From Onchocerca lupi (lineage: Eukaryota > Nematoda > Chromadorea > Rhabditida > Onchocercidae), in the NCBI GenBank assembly GCA_028564675.1, contig JAOVVO010000005.1:310001-374000 (forward strand): a DNA stretch of 64,000 nt, given 5' to 3'. The notes below the pieces were generated by a model. It was not told where the DNA came from. It did not search any database and was given only the letters and a program-made list of their open reading frames with translations. Both the position numbers and the translations under genes were made by a program. Numbering within the stretch: the stretch's first letter is position 1; every line of letters begins with the position of its first letter. Of the stretch, positions 50,622 to 63,800 are shown in pieces.

Positions 50622-53216
50622 TCATCGGAAAACAGACCTATAATGAGTGGTTGGCCATGGCGGACATTGTCCTTCACGTATTGAGAATGCTGTCGATGGA
50701 TTGAATTGACAACGTCCGGTGCCGGGATCGTAATGTGCTATCTAAAATTTCGCTAAAAATTTTCTTCAGATCTTTTCTTCAGGAAATCTCAATTTTCAAA
50801 TGACAAAAAAAAAATTGCAAAAACTATTGAAACTTACAGCACAATTGAATTCATGACAAGTTCTTGCACATTGGTCGGTTGATACAGTGATAGCGAAATG
50901 TGTAAAGGAATGTTTTTGTGAGCTTGAAGTGGGTGTGGATATATAGAAAATAGATGCATGACATACTGAAATTCACTCAGAAATTATCATATCACTATAA
51001 TTATCGCTGAATTTATCTCAGATTTCCGAAATAAGCAAAATGATTTAATAGTACTCGGGTAGAACTACAGTGGCTTCTCATCATAGAACCTTACTATAAC
51101 AGTTCATTTATTGTACGTCAAAATCAATACGATAATGATCTGAAAGATAAACAATCCAAATACACAAACTATGAAAAACAGCGAAAAAATAAACCTCCTG
51201 TCCTTAATGAATCGGAAGTTGAATGCGATGGTGGTCGAAAGTCAATTCGTGGGGATGATGGTGTGGTAGGTATTACTGGCCGTGTTGGCACCAAGAAGGA
51301 CGTCCGTGAATCTGTTTCAAATCTAAATTCATTAAAAATAAAAAATAGTATGTAGAAAACATACTCAGTCAGTTTCAAATTTTATTTTAAATTCCCAATT
51401 TCAAGTAAAAGTAAAGCTTTCGTAATAATTTTACCTATGGCCGATTCGTGGTGCCGAAGGCGACAAAAATTCTCGTCGTGGGGGCGATTGTGTTTGTAGC
51501 GGTCGAAATGGCGACTAAAATTTGCATAAGACGATAAAAACTGAAGCATAAGTCTGTAAATATTGATAGCTTTTGGATTGAATTTATTTTAATTAAAGAA
51601 AATGCTAATTTGCTTGTTTTTTTCTTTTATATTGGAGTTTTTTTTGCTTTTGTGTTTTTTTGTTTGAGGTTTTTGGAATGAGATTCTTTGAAGATTTGTA
51701 TTATGATATATTTGGGTATCTTATCTATGAGTTGTTATGTTTCTCTAGGTGTGCATATTTGATATTCTTATTTTTTTTTTCATAAACAAAAGCAATTTCT
51801 AACGTATCGGTAAGCAATCAAATCTTTTGAATTTTGAAACTTTTGTAATTTTAAAACTTTATGAAATCAGAAACACACCTGAGGAGAAAATGATGGACGC
51901 CTGAAATAAAAAAAAAAATGAAAACAGGAAAAAGCAATATTTCGAGTATTTTCTACATAAAGTGATAAATTAAAAGCTTTGGAGACCTTAATTGCTGAAA
52001 ATTATAGATTATTTCATCGCATGAATTGTGCTATTGTAAAACTGCAAAAAAAATGCTGTAAAAATAAGATTCCTAAATGATCAAAACTAGAAATTTTCGG
52101 AAAAACTGCGGAGGATTTAGTCTGAAATTATCGTAAATTGAGTTTGTATTCTGAAAATGTTTCCAAAATTCAGTCATAAAAAAATGAATTATCATTGAAT
52201 TACCAAACTCGCAGTATCGAAGTCCAAAATTAGAAACAATTCAAGGCCTTTATAACTAGCATGATCTCATTGACGTACATAGTCAACATGACGGATGCTG
52301 AAGTTCGGCCAGCAGGTTCCGTTGAGGGAATCCGTGCAAGTGTGGTAAATGATGTCGAAGTGCTGATGCTACTCGTTCTAATTCTTTCTGCTCTTACCGT
52401 ACTTACTTTCATCTTCTGTTCTCCCTTTTCCTCTCGATACGGTTTTGGTATAAACAATGGATCCTCTGAAGATTGGATCAAAAATGAATGCACTTTTTAC
52501 GGTCCTTTATATTAATACTTCAAATTTCAAAAATTTTCCATAAAATGCCTTTAAATTTGCAAGAAATCCATCAAATACGCCTTCTAGCTGAAAGATAGAA
52601 GTGATTTGTTTGAATTCGGTTAAATTCTGTATTAACATCTGGAAGAGAGAATCATAGATGAGAAATGTACACTTTCATGACGGTCGATTTCTTACCTCCT
52701 CGTAAATCCACTAAACTGTCATCATCATAAGCATCGATATCATTCTTCGCTTGCGGGATTTCTCCTTTAAGATTGTCATTACAATTTTAAGCATCAAAGA
52801 TTAACTCACTTGTTCAACAAAGCGCATAAAAAGTATGTAAGAATCGAAGTGGGACAAAAAATCTAAGCAAATCTAATTAACTTATTGCTTTCTTATGAAT
52901 TCAAAAAAAAAAAAAAAAAAAAAAATTAATCAGTAATTAATTATTTACTAGAAAAAAAAATTGATTTAAGTGACTAATGTTATAAACATAAAAGATAATC
53001 GATTCTCGCAGCAATTATTGGTTTAAATGGGCTGAAAACATTCTTGCAACAAAAAAGTCTATTAATTACATTTATAATTTGCAATAGATTTAATACACAA
53101 AATATAAATCAAATTTGGCTAGATTTTCATAACTGACAACAACTGACCGACTAAACCATCTGTTAATACTTCGTCGAAAACCGCTCGTTGAAGACCACGT
53201 CGTGGTGGCCCTAGCG
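50622..53216 (-). CDS. PAN/apple-domain protein, Pro/Ser/Thr-rich (partial)
   Basis: Leftward exons: 53216-53148, 52764-52696, 52465-~52260, 51900-51879 (22-nt microexon), 51514-51435, 51322-51195, 50965-50838 and 50741-50622. Phases agree at every join except from the third exon to the microexon. The first exons are acidic (AKNDIDAYDDDSLVDLRG). The middle is a low-complexity linker rich in Pro, Ser, Thr and Arg (RPLQTQSPPRREFLSPSAPR; VPTRPVIPTTPSSPRIDFRP). The last two exons give VSTDQCARTCHEFNCAIAHY and then GRCQF, matching the Cys spacing of PAN/apple modules, followed by GQCPPWP. PAN modules mediate protein or glycan contacts outside the cell, so an extracellular-matrix or cuticle role is inferred. 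The stop TGA is at 50622, but a donor at 50638|GTCTGT could carry the frame on. The 5' end (signal peptide) was not found. Confidence 0.6.
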
Positions 53217-56200
53217 CTGAAAATAAATAATAATCGGGAATTGCACATACATTTCCACTTGGAGCTTGTATAAAGCACTCTTGAAATAGTAAAATATGAC
53301 ATCGAATATATGAAAGTGACGATTTATCAGTTTAGGTGAGAAGTGGATGAAATTCTTTTTAGTTTTAGATATAAAATGCTTTACTGAAAATTTATTTTGA
53401 ATATTTAATTTCAAATGCAGAAGTTTTATTGTAAATTGGTTCTAAATGTTTTTATTGTCTGATGTTTGATCACACAATCCTTCATGAAAGATTTTGTTTA
53501 GAACATGAAAATATCTTTAAGCAGTTTTATAAACTAGCGAATATATAACAAATACTCTCTCATTATATTTACTTTTTTCAATTATCAATTATCACTGCAC
53601 TTTCTTGTCATTTTCTTCCCATATCCGTACTCTCTAATTAAAAAAATTTAAATTAGGGTTGACAATAATATATTTTCGCAGCAATTAAATTTTACCATTC
53701 CTCCCAAGAGAATCAACAAACTTCTCAGTCTGCTAAGACTTTTAACTACTTTTTGAGTTAAAGTTCTCGAATAAAATAGAAAAATGAAATGAAAAATATT
53801 GCCATGTGTCAAGTTCAATGTTATTTTTGAAGTGTAATCAATAAGATAGAAAAATGAAATGAAAGATATATGTCAAGTTTAATGTTATTTTTGAAGTGTA
53901 ATCAATAAGTATCAGTTTTTGAGAACTTTCAGAAATGAAAGATCTCATGTGCCAAAAATAGGAATTCTTAACTACCTAATAATACCAGTGTTCTAAGAGT
54001 TCTTCATGGAAGGCTTCGAGGCAGAAAATGAGAAAAGAAAATGTCCATGTTCAACCTTCTAACGATTTAAATTTTCAATGTGAATTTACCACTTCCTACT
54101 TCATTTTTTATTTCTTGCTATACGATGGCGGATGTTTCGAATGAAATACTAAAAACAATTGATTTTAAAACAGCAACAGTGGAAAATTTTAAGTTTAAAT
54201 GAATATTTTTAAGAAACTCAACACTTCAAAATTTACTTTATCTTATTTAAAACAAATGTAAAGTTTTTTTAAGTTTACAAAGTATACTCACTTATAACTT
54301 TTTGCTTATTGAAGTCGATTTCGTTTCCAAAATTGCTGAAATGACACGTGATTTTTTAGGGGCATTAATTGCAATTTTCGAGGAGCATTAATTTTTTTCG
54401 TCTTTTCAGTCCGTCTAAATTACTGCATCCCTTCCTCTTTCTTTCTTCTTGCCACCATAATAAAATATTATAAACTTACGAATTTTGGGAATTCAAATGA
54501 CCGAAGAATAGAAAAAAAAGAATTGTACAAAAATAGCATTGTTCCATTCTGAAAAAACAATGCGAATCAACTGATTATTTTATTGTTAAATTGTGACATA
54601 ATTAGGACGCAACATATCATCACAACATTATAGTACACATTTTCAGTCAAATAACTGAATTCTCAACGATTTTTATCTTTTATTCGCTATAACTAACTAT
54701 TGCACATCATTTCTAACATATGTTGAATGGCAGAGACTTTGAAGTTTTATATTTTAAAATATCCACTCTGAAATTACTTAATCTCGGTCCATTTCATTTG
54801 TAGCACACAATAATGAGTTTTTCTAGCATTTTTCGGAAATTTTTTTGCAAGACAGCTAGCCAAAATTTAAATGAAAGAAACCTGAATTTTATTTTGCACA
54901 AATTTTCTAGATAATATTTATTTTACGCGATAAATTTTTTCAGATAATCCATTAACAATTTTATAACTCAGAATTGATTTTCATGCTCATTTTAATATTT
55001 CATTGAAATCAACAGTAGCATGTTCAATACTTTTACAAACAATCAGATCTAATTTGTATCAATAACTAAGGAAGTGATAAATGTCTCTTAGGTAATCTTA
55101 GAAAAGTTTGCAAAATGGTTCAACCTATTCACAAAGTTACAGATTTTTTTTTCTTTGCTTGCGAATTCATCGTTTCTGCTTCTAATATATGATAAAGAAA
55201 AATTGTAATAAAGAGAGAGAGAGAAAAAAAAAGGGATGAAAAGGTGGTTGATGAAGATAATGAATGGGCTAAAGAAGAATGGTTTCAAAGTTATGGATTA
55301 AAATTCACTTAAGAAAATTACTTTGATTTGCTTAGAATTTAATCCTGCAATTCTAACAACGCAATATTGCTATTCCAGTTTCTAAAGCCTGTTTGAGATA
55401 AAATTCAATCTTTCCAGCCCTTAATCCGATGCACGAACTTCCGAATAGCCGTTGGCAAAACCAAACGGCTTTGCAGATGATATCGTTAGTTTTTCTTAAA
55501 AAAAATAAATACCACTTTGCCCATTGCGGACAAATCAGCGCTGATGGATATATGAAGCATCTATTGTGAGATATTCAGTTTATTACAATAATTTTGCTAG
55601 TTTTTTTCAAAAATTCAACAAAACTTTTTATATGCCATTCTCATGATGGAAGACTTTGACAAGCAATAGTATTAGTTTTAATTACAGTTATATTTTGAAG
55701 AAAAAAAAAAGGCAATTCAAATAATGTTGAGAATTGAGTATGCAAAAAGTAAATTGAGAAGAGGCTTTCTAAAACGGGCAAGGTAATTTATCTTTAGTTT
55801 CTCAAAAACCTGTATGGTACTCATAAAAAAGCATCTATTACAATTAACTACAAATGTACTTGAATTTCTACATACGTCTTCTAAGAAGCTCATGTAATCC
55901 GGAACATTTTAAAGAGTAGTAACATTTCAAATGATTCAAATTATTACCAGTTACAAACTTCTAAGCAGATGAGAAAAACAGTAAGAATGACAACGATTAC
56001 AGTGAAGATCGCAAAAGTCATAGGTCAAGTATCGAAATTTTAGAATCCCTGGAAATATTTAAATGTTTTTTGAATATTTAAATATGTTATAAATTCATCC
56101 ATTTGATTTTGAAGCCTCTATCAACTGCTTTTAATTTTTAAATGCAGTGAATTAAAAAGTTGAAGAAAAAATATCCGATGATCGAGCCAGAAGAAATAGC

Positions 56201-57600
56201 ATCCAAAATAAAGCGAAAAACAAGTTCTAAAGCGTACTTTTCAATGCATCTAAGTTATGCGTTATCAGTGAAAGGATATCATTTTGTTACAAATTTTTTC
56301 TTGATAAATACAGAAAAATAAATACGGAGAATTTCATCTAGATATAAGCGTTGGAAGAATCTCTTTTTATTACTTTTTCGGCAAAATATTTTTTACTGAG
56401 ATACGAGATTTGTGAAAATTTAAAAAAAGTAACACTGAGAGAAAATTTGAACGGAAAAAACGGACATCATCCAAGCAAGAAGTAAGGAAATGACAGAGAA
56501 AGAAGATAGCGTCGATTTGTCGAGTTAGGTCAGATCGCTACAAGTTGTATTAGGAAAAGAACACATGAAAAATGATGACAAAAATTTTGTGACATTTTGA
56601 AAGGAAGAAATACATTAAGTGTAAAAAAATGTGCATAACCATAGCCGCACAAAATTTCCATTCTACCCGAATAATTTTTCTATCTCTTTTTCAAATATTT
56701 CGGCGAATCGAGAAAAAATTTCTTCTTAATTTCTTCTTCACATCTATCTAATTATGACTTCATGAAATGTAATAACAGAATAGTTTTTTCCAGTAATTTC
56801 ATTTTTCTTTCTCTTTTCTCATTGTTATGGAACTTTTAATCATTCATTGATAATGGTTTCAAGTAATGAAAAGGAAATACAATGGTAAAATCAATAAAAG
56901 AGATGAATAAATAATAAATTATTTCGCTTTTCCCGATAAAAATTTGAACAAAATTTTCGGTGCGGCAAATTTCGATAAATCTTTCCTTATAGTTTTGCAA
57001 TCCTTAAAACTCTACTCGGTTTTCTAGAAAAAAATTGATGAAGATGCTGAAGGAATCAATTTTAAAAATTTAGCCGAAGGGAATCTCAAAAACTTTGAAA
57101 TTTTTGGTAATTTGATTTTTACAATATTCCACGACTGCTTTGCATAGATGCAAAGTAATAAAGCATTATTTAAGTATATAATCGAACAGAAGGAGAAAAT
57201 TTATTTACGAAGCGATAGACAGAATAGAATGAGTTGGCATGAATATAAGTGAATTATTATCAGAAAATGAAATGATTGGATACAGAGAAAATTGAGTTTT
57301 ACAATGAATGATGTGCATATTTTGCATGAAAATCATTCAGGTTTCAAGCAATTGTCCGACTGAGGAACTCATATTCAAACCAATAAAATTTCATAGCAGT
57401 CTTTCAAGATTCATTCATGCATCAAAGCTCTTAATATCCAAATATCATCTCTACATCATTCTCATCCATGCACTTATCCAAGATGATCTTGCCCAAGGAT
57501 CTCATCTCTTCAACCATTAAATTAATTTGTATAAATGGAAAGTTTAATCAAATTTCGATTTATTCTTTAATTTGTTGATTTATACTATTTCTTCTTAACA
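53217..57600. other. Upstream region or long introns
   Basis: The first exon of the PAN gene must lie here or beyond, because its exon at 53216 starts in phase 1. No signal-peptide exon was identified. Coding-like scraps exist near 55450-55560 on the minus strand (for example ISISADLSAMGKV) but do not link. Confidence 0.3.
53776..53909. repeat. Tandem duplication, ~68-bp unit
   Basis: Two copies of a unit containing GAAAAATGAAATGAAA, TGTCAAGTT and AATGTTATTTTTGAAGTGTA, ending in AATCAATAAG. The second copy has a few substitutions and a short deletion. Confidence 0.85.
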
Positions 57601-57689
57601 GATGACTTTCAAGAGTGATGATTCGAAAAATTTCTTTTCTGAAGAACAAACATTTAATTTTCAGTATAAAAAGAAAAAAAAAACCAAGA

Positions 57690-58058
57690 AAAAAGAATTC
57701 CGGTACTCAATGTCACTGCCGAAAGAATTCCTTTCAGCAGCTTCCGTTTCATGAAAAAAAAACCTAAATATTTAGCTAAATATAATGATTATGTGCGGAA
57801 TCAGGCAATTAGGCTGAGCGGTTGCAATGTGATCCTACAAAGTCTTGATATCCTGATGAGAGACCCTACTTCTTCTAAATCGTTTACTTCTTCATCCCAA
57901 GATATTGTTCTATCACTAACAATTATAAATTTATTCATAATACTGATTTCTTGGAGTCCAATAATTGGCCTATGAGATGGCTTCATAATGCAAGTGCTGC
58001 GAAGATTCATAGCAGTCAGAAAATAAATGTTTTTAGATGGTAAAGGAAATTTGACCAA
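57690..58058. other. Coding-like patch open on both strands
   Basis: Plus 57751-57975 reads KPKYLAKYNDYVRNQAIRLS and then SGCNVILQSLDILMRDPTSS. Minus 58058-57801 reads TISWDEEVNDLEEVGSLIRI. The composition differs from the A/T-rich surroundings. No start context, splice sites or family could be recognised on either strand, so it could be a fossil exon or an inserted fragment. Confidence 0.3.
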
Positions 58059-60886
58059 TTGCGATCATGACTTTGAAAAATCAGAAATTGATGACACATT
58101 TCGAAAAGATCTAAAAGGAACAAAGAAAAAAATCCTGTACAAGAAATAATTTTGCATTAATACATGACGCGGTAGCATACAAAATAACACATGTTGACAA
58201 CCTAAAATCTTTGAAGGTTATTAATAGCCAGTTTTGTTACTTGAAAACAGTATCAACGAAAAGTGCTGCTAAAATTAATATGGTATACTGTATCCATCAA
58301 AATTTTGATGCACTCTCTGATTATTAAGATAATAAAAAATTATTGCCATTTTTTGTTCAAACTTTTTTCTACAAAGCAAAAGATGAAAAAGTTGCTATTG
58401 AGAAGATTCAGTAAAAATTTAAAGAATTTTTCTCGTTGAAACGCATTCAATCATTGAAAAATGCTGAGCAAATTTCTTGTTAAATAACTTTGTTAGAAAA
58501 AACAACTGTCAGGAAAATAAATTATTATTTAAAAAATATGGAAGAAAGAAGAAAGAACTCTACGAATCAGAAAATTATGACCTTGAATAACTTTAGGGCA
58601 CTTGCAGGAATGTTTTAACAAGCCTTGCAAAAAGGTAGCGATATATTAGGAAATAAATTGACTTTCAATGACAGTTAAATTTCGCTTCTTTATTCAGTCC
58701 AGATGCATATTGTAAGAAAATTTCTCTAAGAAAAAAAAAGCAATATATATGAGATAGGGAATGCGTCTTGTCAAACTTTATATTCAGAAAATAAAAGCAG
58801 CGTGAGAATTTCGAAAAAGTTTGAAAAAATAGCTTGATCTCGCCAAAAAATCCTAAAATACAAAAACGAGGAACGTTTTGCAAAAACAATGCAAAAAAAG
58901 AAAGAGAAATTGCGAGCAAAGAAAAAATGGTTCATTTTGACTAGTTCAATATCCTTATTGAAAAACTCACAATATGTGAAGTTTAATAACTGTTTCAAGC
59001 AACAGCAAAAAAGCTTTAAAAAATGAACTGGTCAATAATTTTAACATCACTAAGCACTGAATCTCTTCAAAACTTCTTATCATTTACAAGTTTGCTTAAT
59101 TGTTGTGAAATATTTTCATGATTAATCAAGTCTTAAAAACATGAAAGATTTCAAAGTTCAAAACTGAAAACGAAGTCATAAGTAAAAGAAATAATTTACT
59201 AAATAGTAAAGTGAAGAAGAATGCTTAGTAAACAAATGACACTTGAAATATACCCAGTGCATAGAGATCAGTTTTTCGAGAGCAATTAATAATATTGTCA
59301 ATCAAATCTCATATATCTGTTTAAAAGTTTGAGTCGTATCCTTGTTTGTCTCATACTAGAGAAACAGGCAATTGCAACGAATTACAGATTGAGGATGTAG
59401 AATCAAAATAATACCTGAAAGTAGCATTACAGTATCTTTGGGCAGACTATTTTAGAAGCAAATTCATAAGGATGTCGAAAAGGCTATTTGTTTTTTTCGG
59501 GAAAAACTCGAACAATTCAAAAGGAATTTTTTGAACAAAAGATTCATTGTCAACAACTTTCGAGCATAAATGAAGCACTGATATTTAGAGAAAAATGAAT
59601 CTCAAAAAAATAAAGTATCCCGAACCGATTTTGAGACACCGATAATATTCAATGTAATTTCTTTTCTTCTTGTTTTATTTCGATGCATTTTTTCTCAATT
59701 CAACAAAAGTCAAATCTGGAAATGAAATCTTAATTTCTGAAATTCTTGGTAAATCTCATGCTGTGATTAGATCAATTAGATTAAATAATAATTCGATAAG
59801 TAAATTTTTGAATTTATAACTCGATATAATTTTTGAAATGGAAATTGAGATGTACTTGAAACTTGAGAATATTAAATGTTATCAATTTAATACAACTTTG
59901 CTGGTATAACAAGTATTTCAAAATTGTGATAAACATTAGATCAGCCAAAACTGCAAATTTTCGTCTCTAAGATTTTAACTTCTAACAGCATGGAGCAGCA
60001 ATTGCTGATATTCGTCTGAAAGTTAAACTTCATGGTATCGAATTTTAATCAAAAAAAAAAATCAAAGAAATTTTACAAGATTTCGTCAAAAAATGGCAAA
60101 TAAAACTTTTTATTAAAACTAAATAACAATATGAAAAGTTAGCAGAGGAATTTAAAGGAATTTTATCTTTTTTTTTTTTTCATAACAAAGGAATTTTTTT
60201 TTTGATTTGAAAATCAGAAAACTTCTTATCTCATTCTTGCGCTACTTAAAATGTACAGTTATTCGAGATACCGCTCTCTCTTTATACTTTTTGTCCGGAT
60301 GCTTGGTTTCATTTCAGTAATATGATATATTATCAGAATTAAGAATGCAATAAATTTTATTTGCACTAGAATGATCATGCAGAGAAAAGGAATTTGAAGA
60401 TTGTCTCAGGTAGTTTTGTTTGAAATCTATTGAAAAATTTTTCATAAAACGCTGCTTATCTATTGAAAATTGGAAGTAATTATCTTTTTTGTCGAAGCCA
60501 CTGAAATATTTGCTGTATTTTTGACGAATGAATATACATAACTTCTGTGCAAAATCCTCATTCCTCTTCCCAAGAAAGAACATCACTCATTTTCTTCATT
60601 TTTTTTTTGCCTACTTTCATTTACACATCATCCGTATTTTCGTTTGCCTTTTTTTTTTCTTTTCAAAATTATCCATAAATTCTGCAGAATTTTATTATTC
60701 AACAATTTGCATTTGTTTATTCTTCTGGATTTGATTACTGACTGGATAAGAGAGGTTTGTCGGATATAACAAAGTTAAAATCACTGACATTTTCTATCAT
60801 TCCACATTAAAAATTTATAAAGAATCTTTGAACTTTGTAATTAATCAATTGATATTGACATCAGAGTGCACTGGATCAAAGAATGA
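58059..60886. other. Intergenic, no supported gene
   Basis: A/T-rich with homopolymer runs and only short spurious ORFs. Confidence 0.4.
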
Positions 60887-63800
60887 TTAGTATATTTCCA
60901 AATTATCTACGATATTTTTCGCCAGCGATTGAATAATAAAACCAACCGCTTCACATTTTCTTTTGCAACAGCATATCAAACGATTTTTCTCGAGATGTTC
61001 AGTATCCGTGACCCTTGCTACGCATTTATTTTCTAAAGCTTTTAATTCGTCACAGAATATACGGTCATCTGAAAAGTTACGGATGGTCCATGAATTTTGA
61101 ACAAAAAAGCGAAAATTAAATTAGAATGAAGTACTAAGTCTAATCAAGTTTATAAAATCTGCAATATGCAATTTTCGTGTTTCTTTTTGGAGAATGCTTG
61201 GCAATCAGTCTTAATTGAGGGGTCTTTTTGAAAATCCAAATAGTAAATGAAATCCATAATAGATCAAATTATCATAAAGGTGAATAAATTAGAAATTATA
61301 AATTATATACTTCAATGAAAAAAAAAATGAAAACTTATGGAAGATTTCAACAAAAAAGTTGTTTTAGCAAAAAGGATTCATTAAAGATGTCAACTTCTGA
61401 CCGTAGTTTCGAACAATCTCTCTCATTATCAACCCTAAAATTTAAAATCCAAGACCCTATTGAAAATGTAAATTCGTCCCTTTGGCTGTCGCTTGATTCT
61501 TTTCCGATTTGTAGGAAAAAATGACAAGGTTTTAAATAATTTAATCAGTTCCAAATAACTCCAATTTTAATTAAATTTTGTGTGGGACTTTGTTTAGAAT
61601 TTAGTATTTAAGCCATTTTTTCCATTTGGCAATGAAAAAGGTTCATTTTAGAAGTTGGATTTGAAGTCACCCTGAAATGAAACCACACTTAAAAAAAAAC
61701 AAGTTTTATAATTGAAAGCAAAAAAACTGACCATTGAATTCCCGCATGGTTTTTGTTTTAGCTTCTGGTTTTGCATGAACACATTTTCCACTAGTTATAA
61801 CATCAGCGTTTTCCACTACACTAAGCTATCAGTTGTCAATATTTAATCAAAATCACTGCAGAAATGACTAAGTTAGAGTGATTTACATGAATTCAACCTT
61901 CCATAATGGAATGGTCCAGTGATTAAAATGCTCAGAATAAAGAGCAAAATATTTTAGGTAATGAGCAAATACAAGTTGCAGTGTAATCTTATTTGAGAAT
62001 AGGTGCTTCAAATTACAATGATCTTATTAAGCGATATTTGTAATAATCTCTATATGAAGGAATAATTCAAATTTACTATGTTGTGCTACCTTTAAAAGAG
62101 AAGCCGTGGATTCATTTGCAATTATACTGCAATTATACTTATTAGTATTGATTTAACTTACTATACTTATTGATTTTATGAGTTATAGAGAAATAAAAGT
62201 TGAGCTTACTGTCAATATCCAAAGTTCCATAAACATCAGGAGAATGACACCATGTTTCTCCTTTTTGCACCAAATGATCTGATAGCGTGTTGAGGTATTC
62301 TTTACGGATCTGCAATTCGCCATGTCTTTGAATTTTGTTAAATGAATATTCCATCTGATTGAAAATGGAGCAGCCCAAATTATAAAAAAGCAATAGCTGA
62401 AATTGAATTCAACAAAAGATCCGTCGTTTCACCAAAAATTGCCTTTGCGAAAAAGCAGATTTGGTACTATAGATAAAAAATTCAGGACGATCTCGCTTCC
62501 ATTTCGTACAGATTACTATTTGCTTTTCAGGTTGACTTAAAAATACTTTTTAAAATACCATAAAATGAAGTTCTTGCATTATCAGTATTTTCTGCAATTT
62601 TATTCGTTGCCATACATCTTCATTGCATGCATCAGTATAATTATTGTATGAACGGCAGAAACAATATGCTTTTCCTTTCTGATTTGCAGAACAAAGCGAT
62701 GATACTGATCCTGCCCTAAGTGCGAGGCTTTATATTAAATTTAGATTTCAATTCTAAGTTCTCGATTAGAGCAAAAAGCGATCAATTAAAAAAGCAAAAC
62801 GAGGACAGTGAAATATTTATACGTCCAAAATGGATTTTCAGCATGCAATACACAAGGTCATTTCAGGCACATCGACACTCAGGTCAGATTTTGGTTTCCC
62901 AGGCCAGAATCTTGATTTAATGAGTGATCGTTTGAGTCTTATCCCAAACAAAATGCATATTGCTGATGCACTGATTAGCAATTTCCATTAAAGGTTAATA
63001 TCTACCTCAAGTAGACGTTGACTTACTCAAGCCACATGGCATATGCAATATGATTCAGATGTTTTTCAGCATTCTTGGCTATTGAATGTGTCACCCCACC
63101 ACCTGACACATAAAATTTTAGTTCTGGAAAAAACAAAATGAGACTTATAATGTTTTTATATCTAATGAAGGTGAAACAAAAAGAGATAACCTCACACATG
63201 TTTTTTAAAGCTGAAATTAAAGCAATGAAATCTCATCCTTATCTCACAAATATCTATCTATTCCCTTCCATTCCATTAATTTCCTTTTTAAATTTGCTGC
63301 TTACTTTGTCAAATATGTGCAGTATTGATCAATAACAAATCAATAAATTATAGATACCGTTTCCACTCTTTTTCAAAGTCATTTCAGTATAGCAATAAGA
63401 TGTATGTGTGAGGAATATTGTTTCCATTTGATGTAATGATACATCTTGCAGTTTCTGTTCATTATACTGCATGCACTGCGTCAAATTCTCCAAGGGCTAA
63501 AATTTTTAATTTAGTTTATGGAGAGTTACAAGCAATTTGAATTGTTAAATTCAATTATCACAACTGAAAAATTTCTCTTATAATTTATTATTTCCGTTTC
63601 CCTCAGAAAAGATTCCCTAATTTTAGAATATCGCTATTAATTGGTCGAATTTCATCAATTATTTTGGCAATACTTGATATTGCTAATGAAGAATACTTAA
63701 AAGTACAATTGTATCTACACCTCATATCAATGCAGAATTCTTTGTGAATGAAGTGGTAATTTTTCTGATATATTTTGCGCTAATAATATTAGCTGAACCG

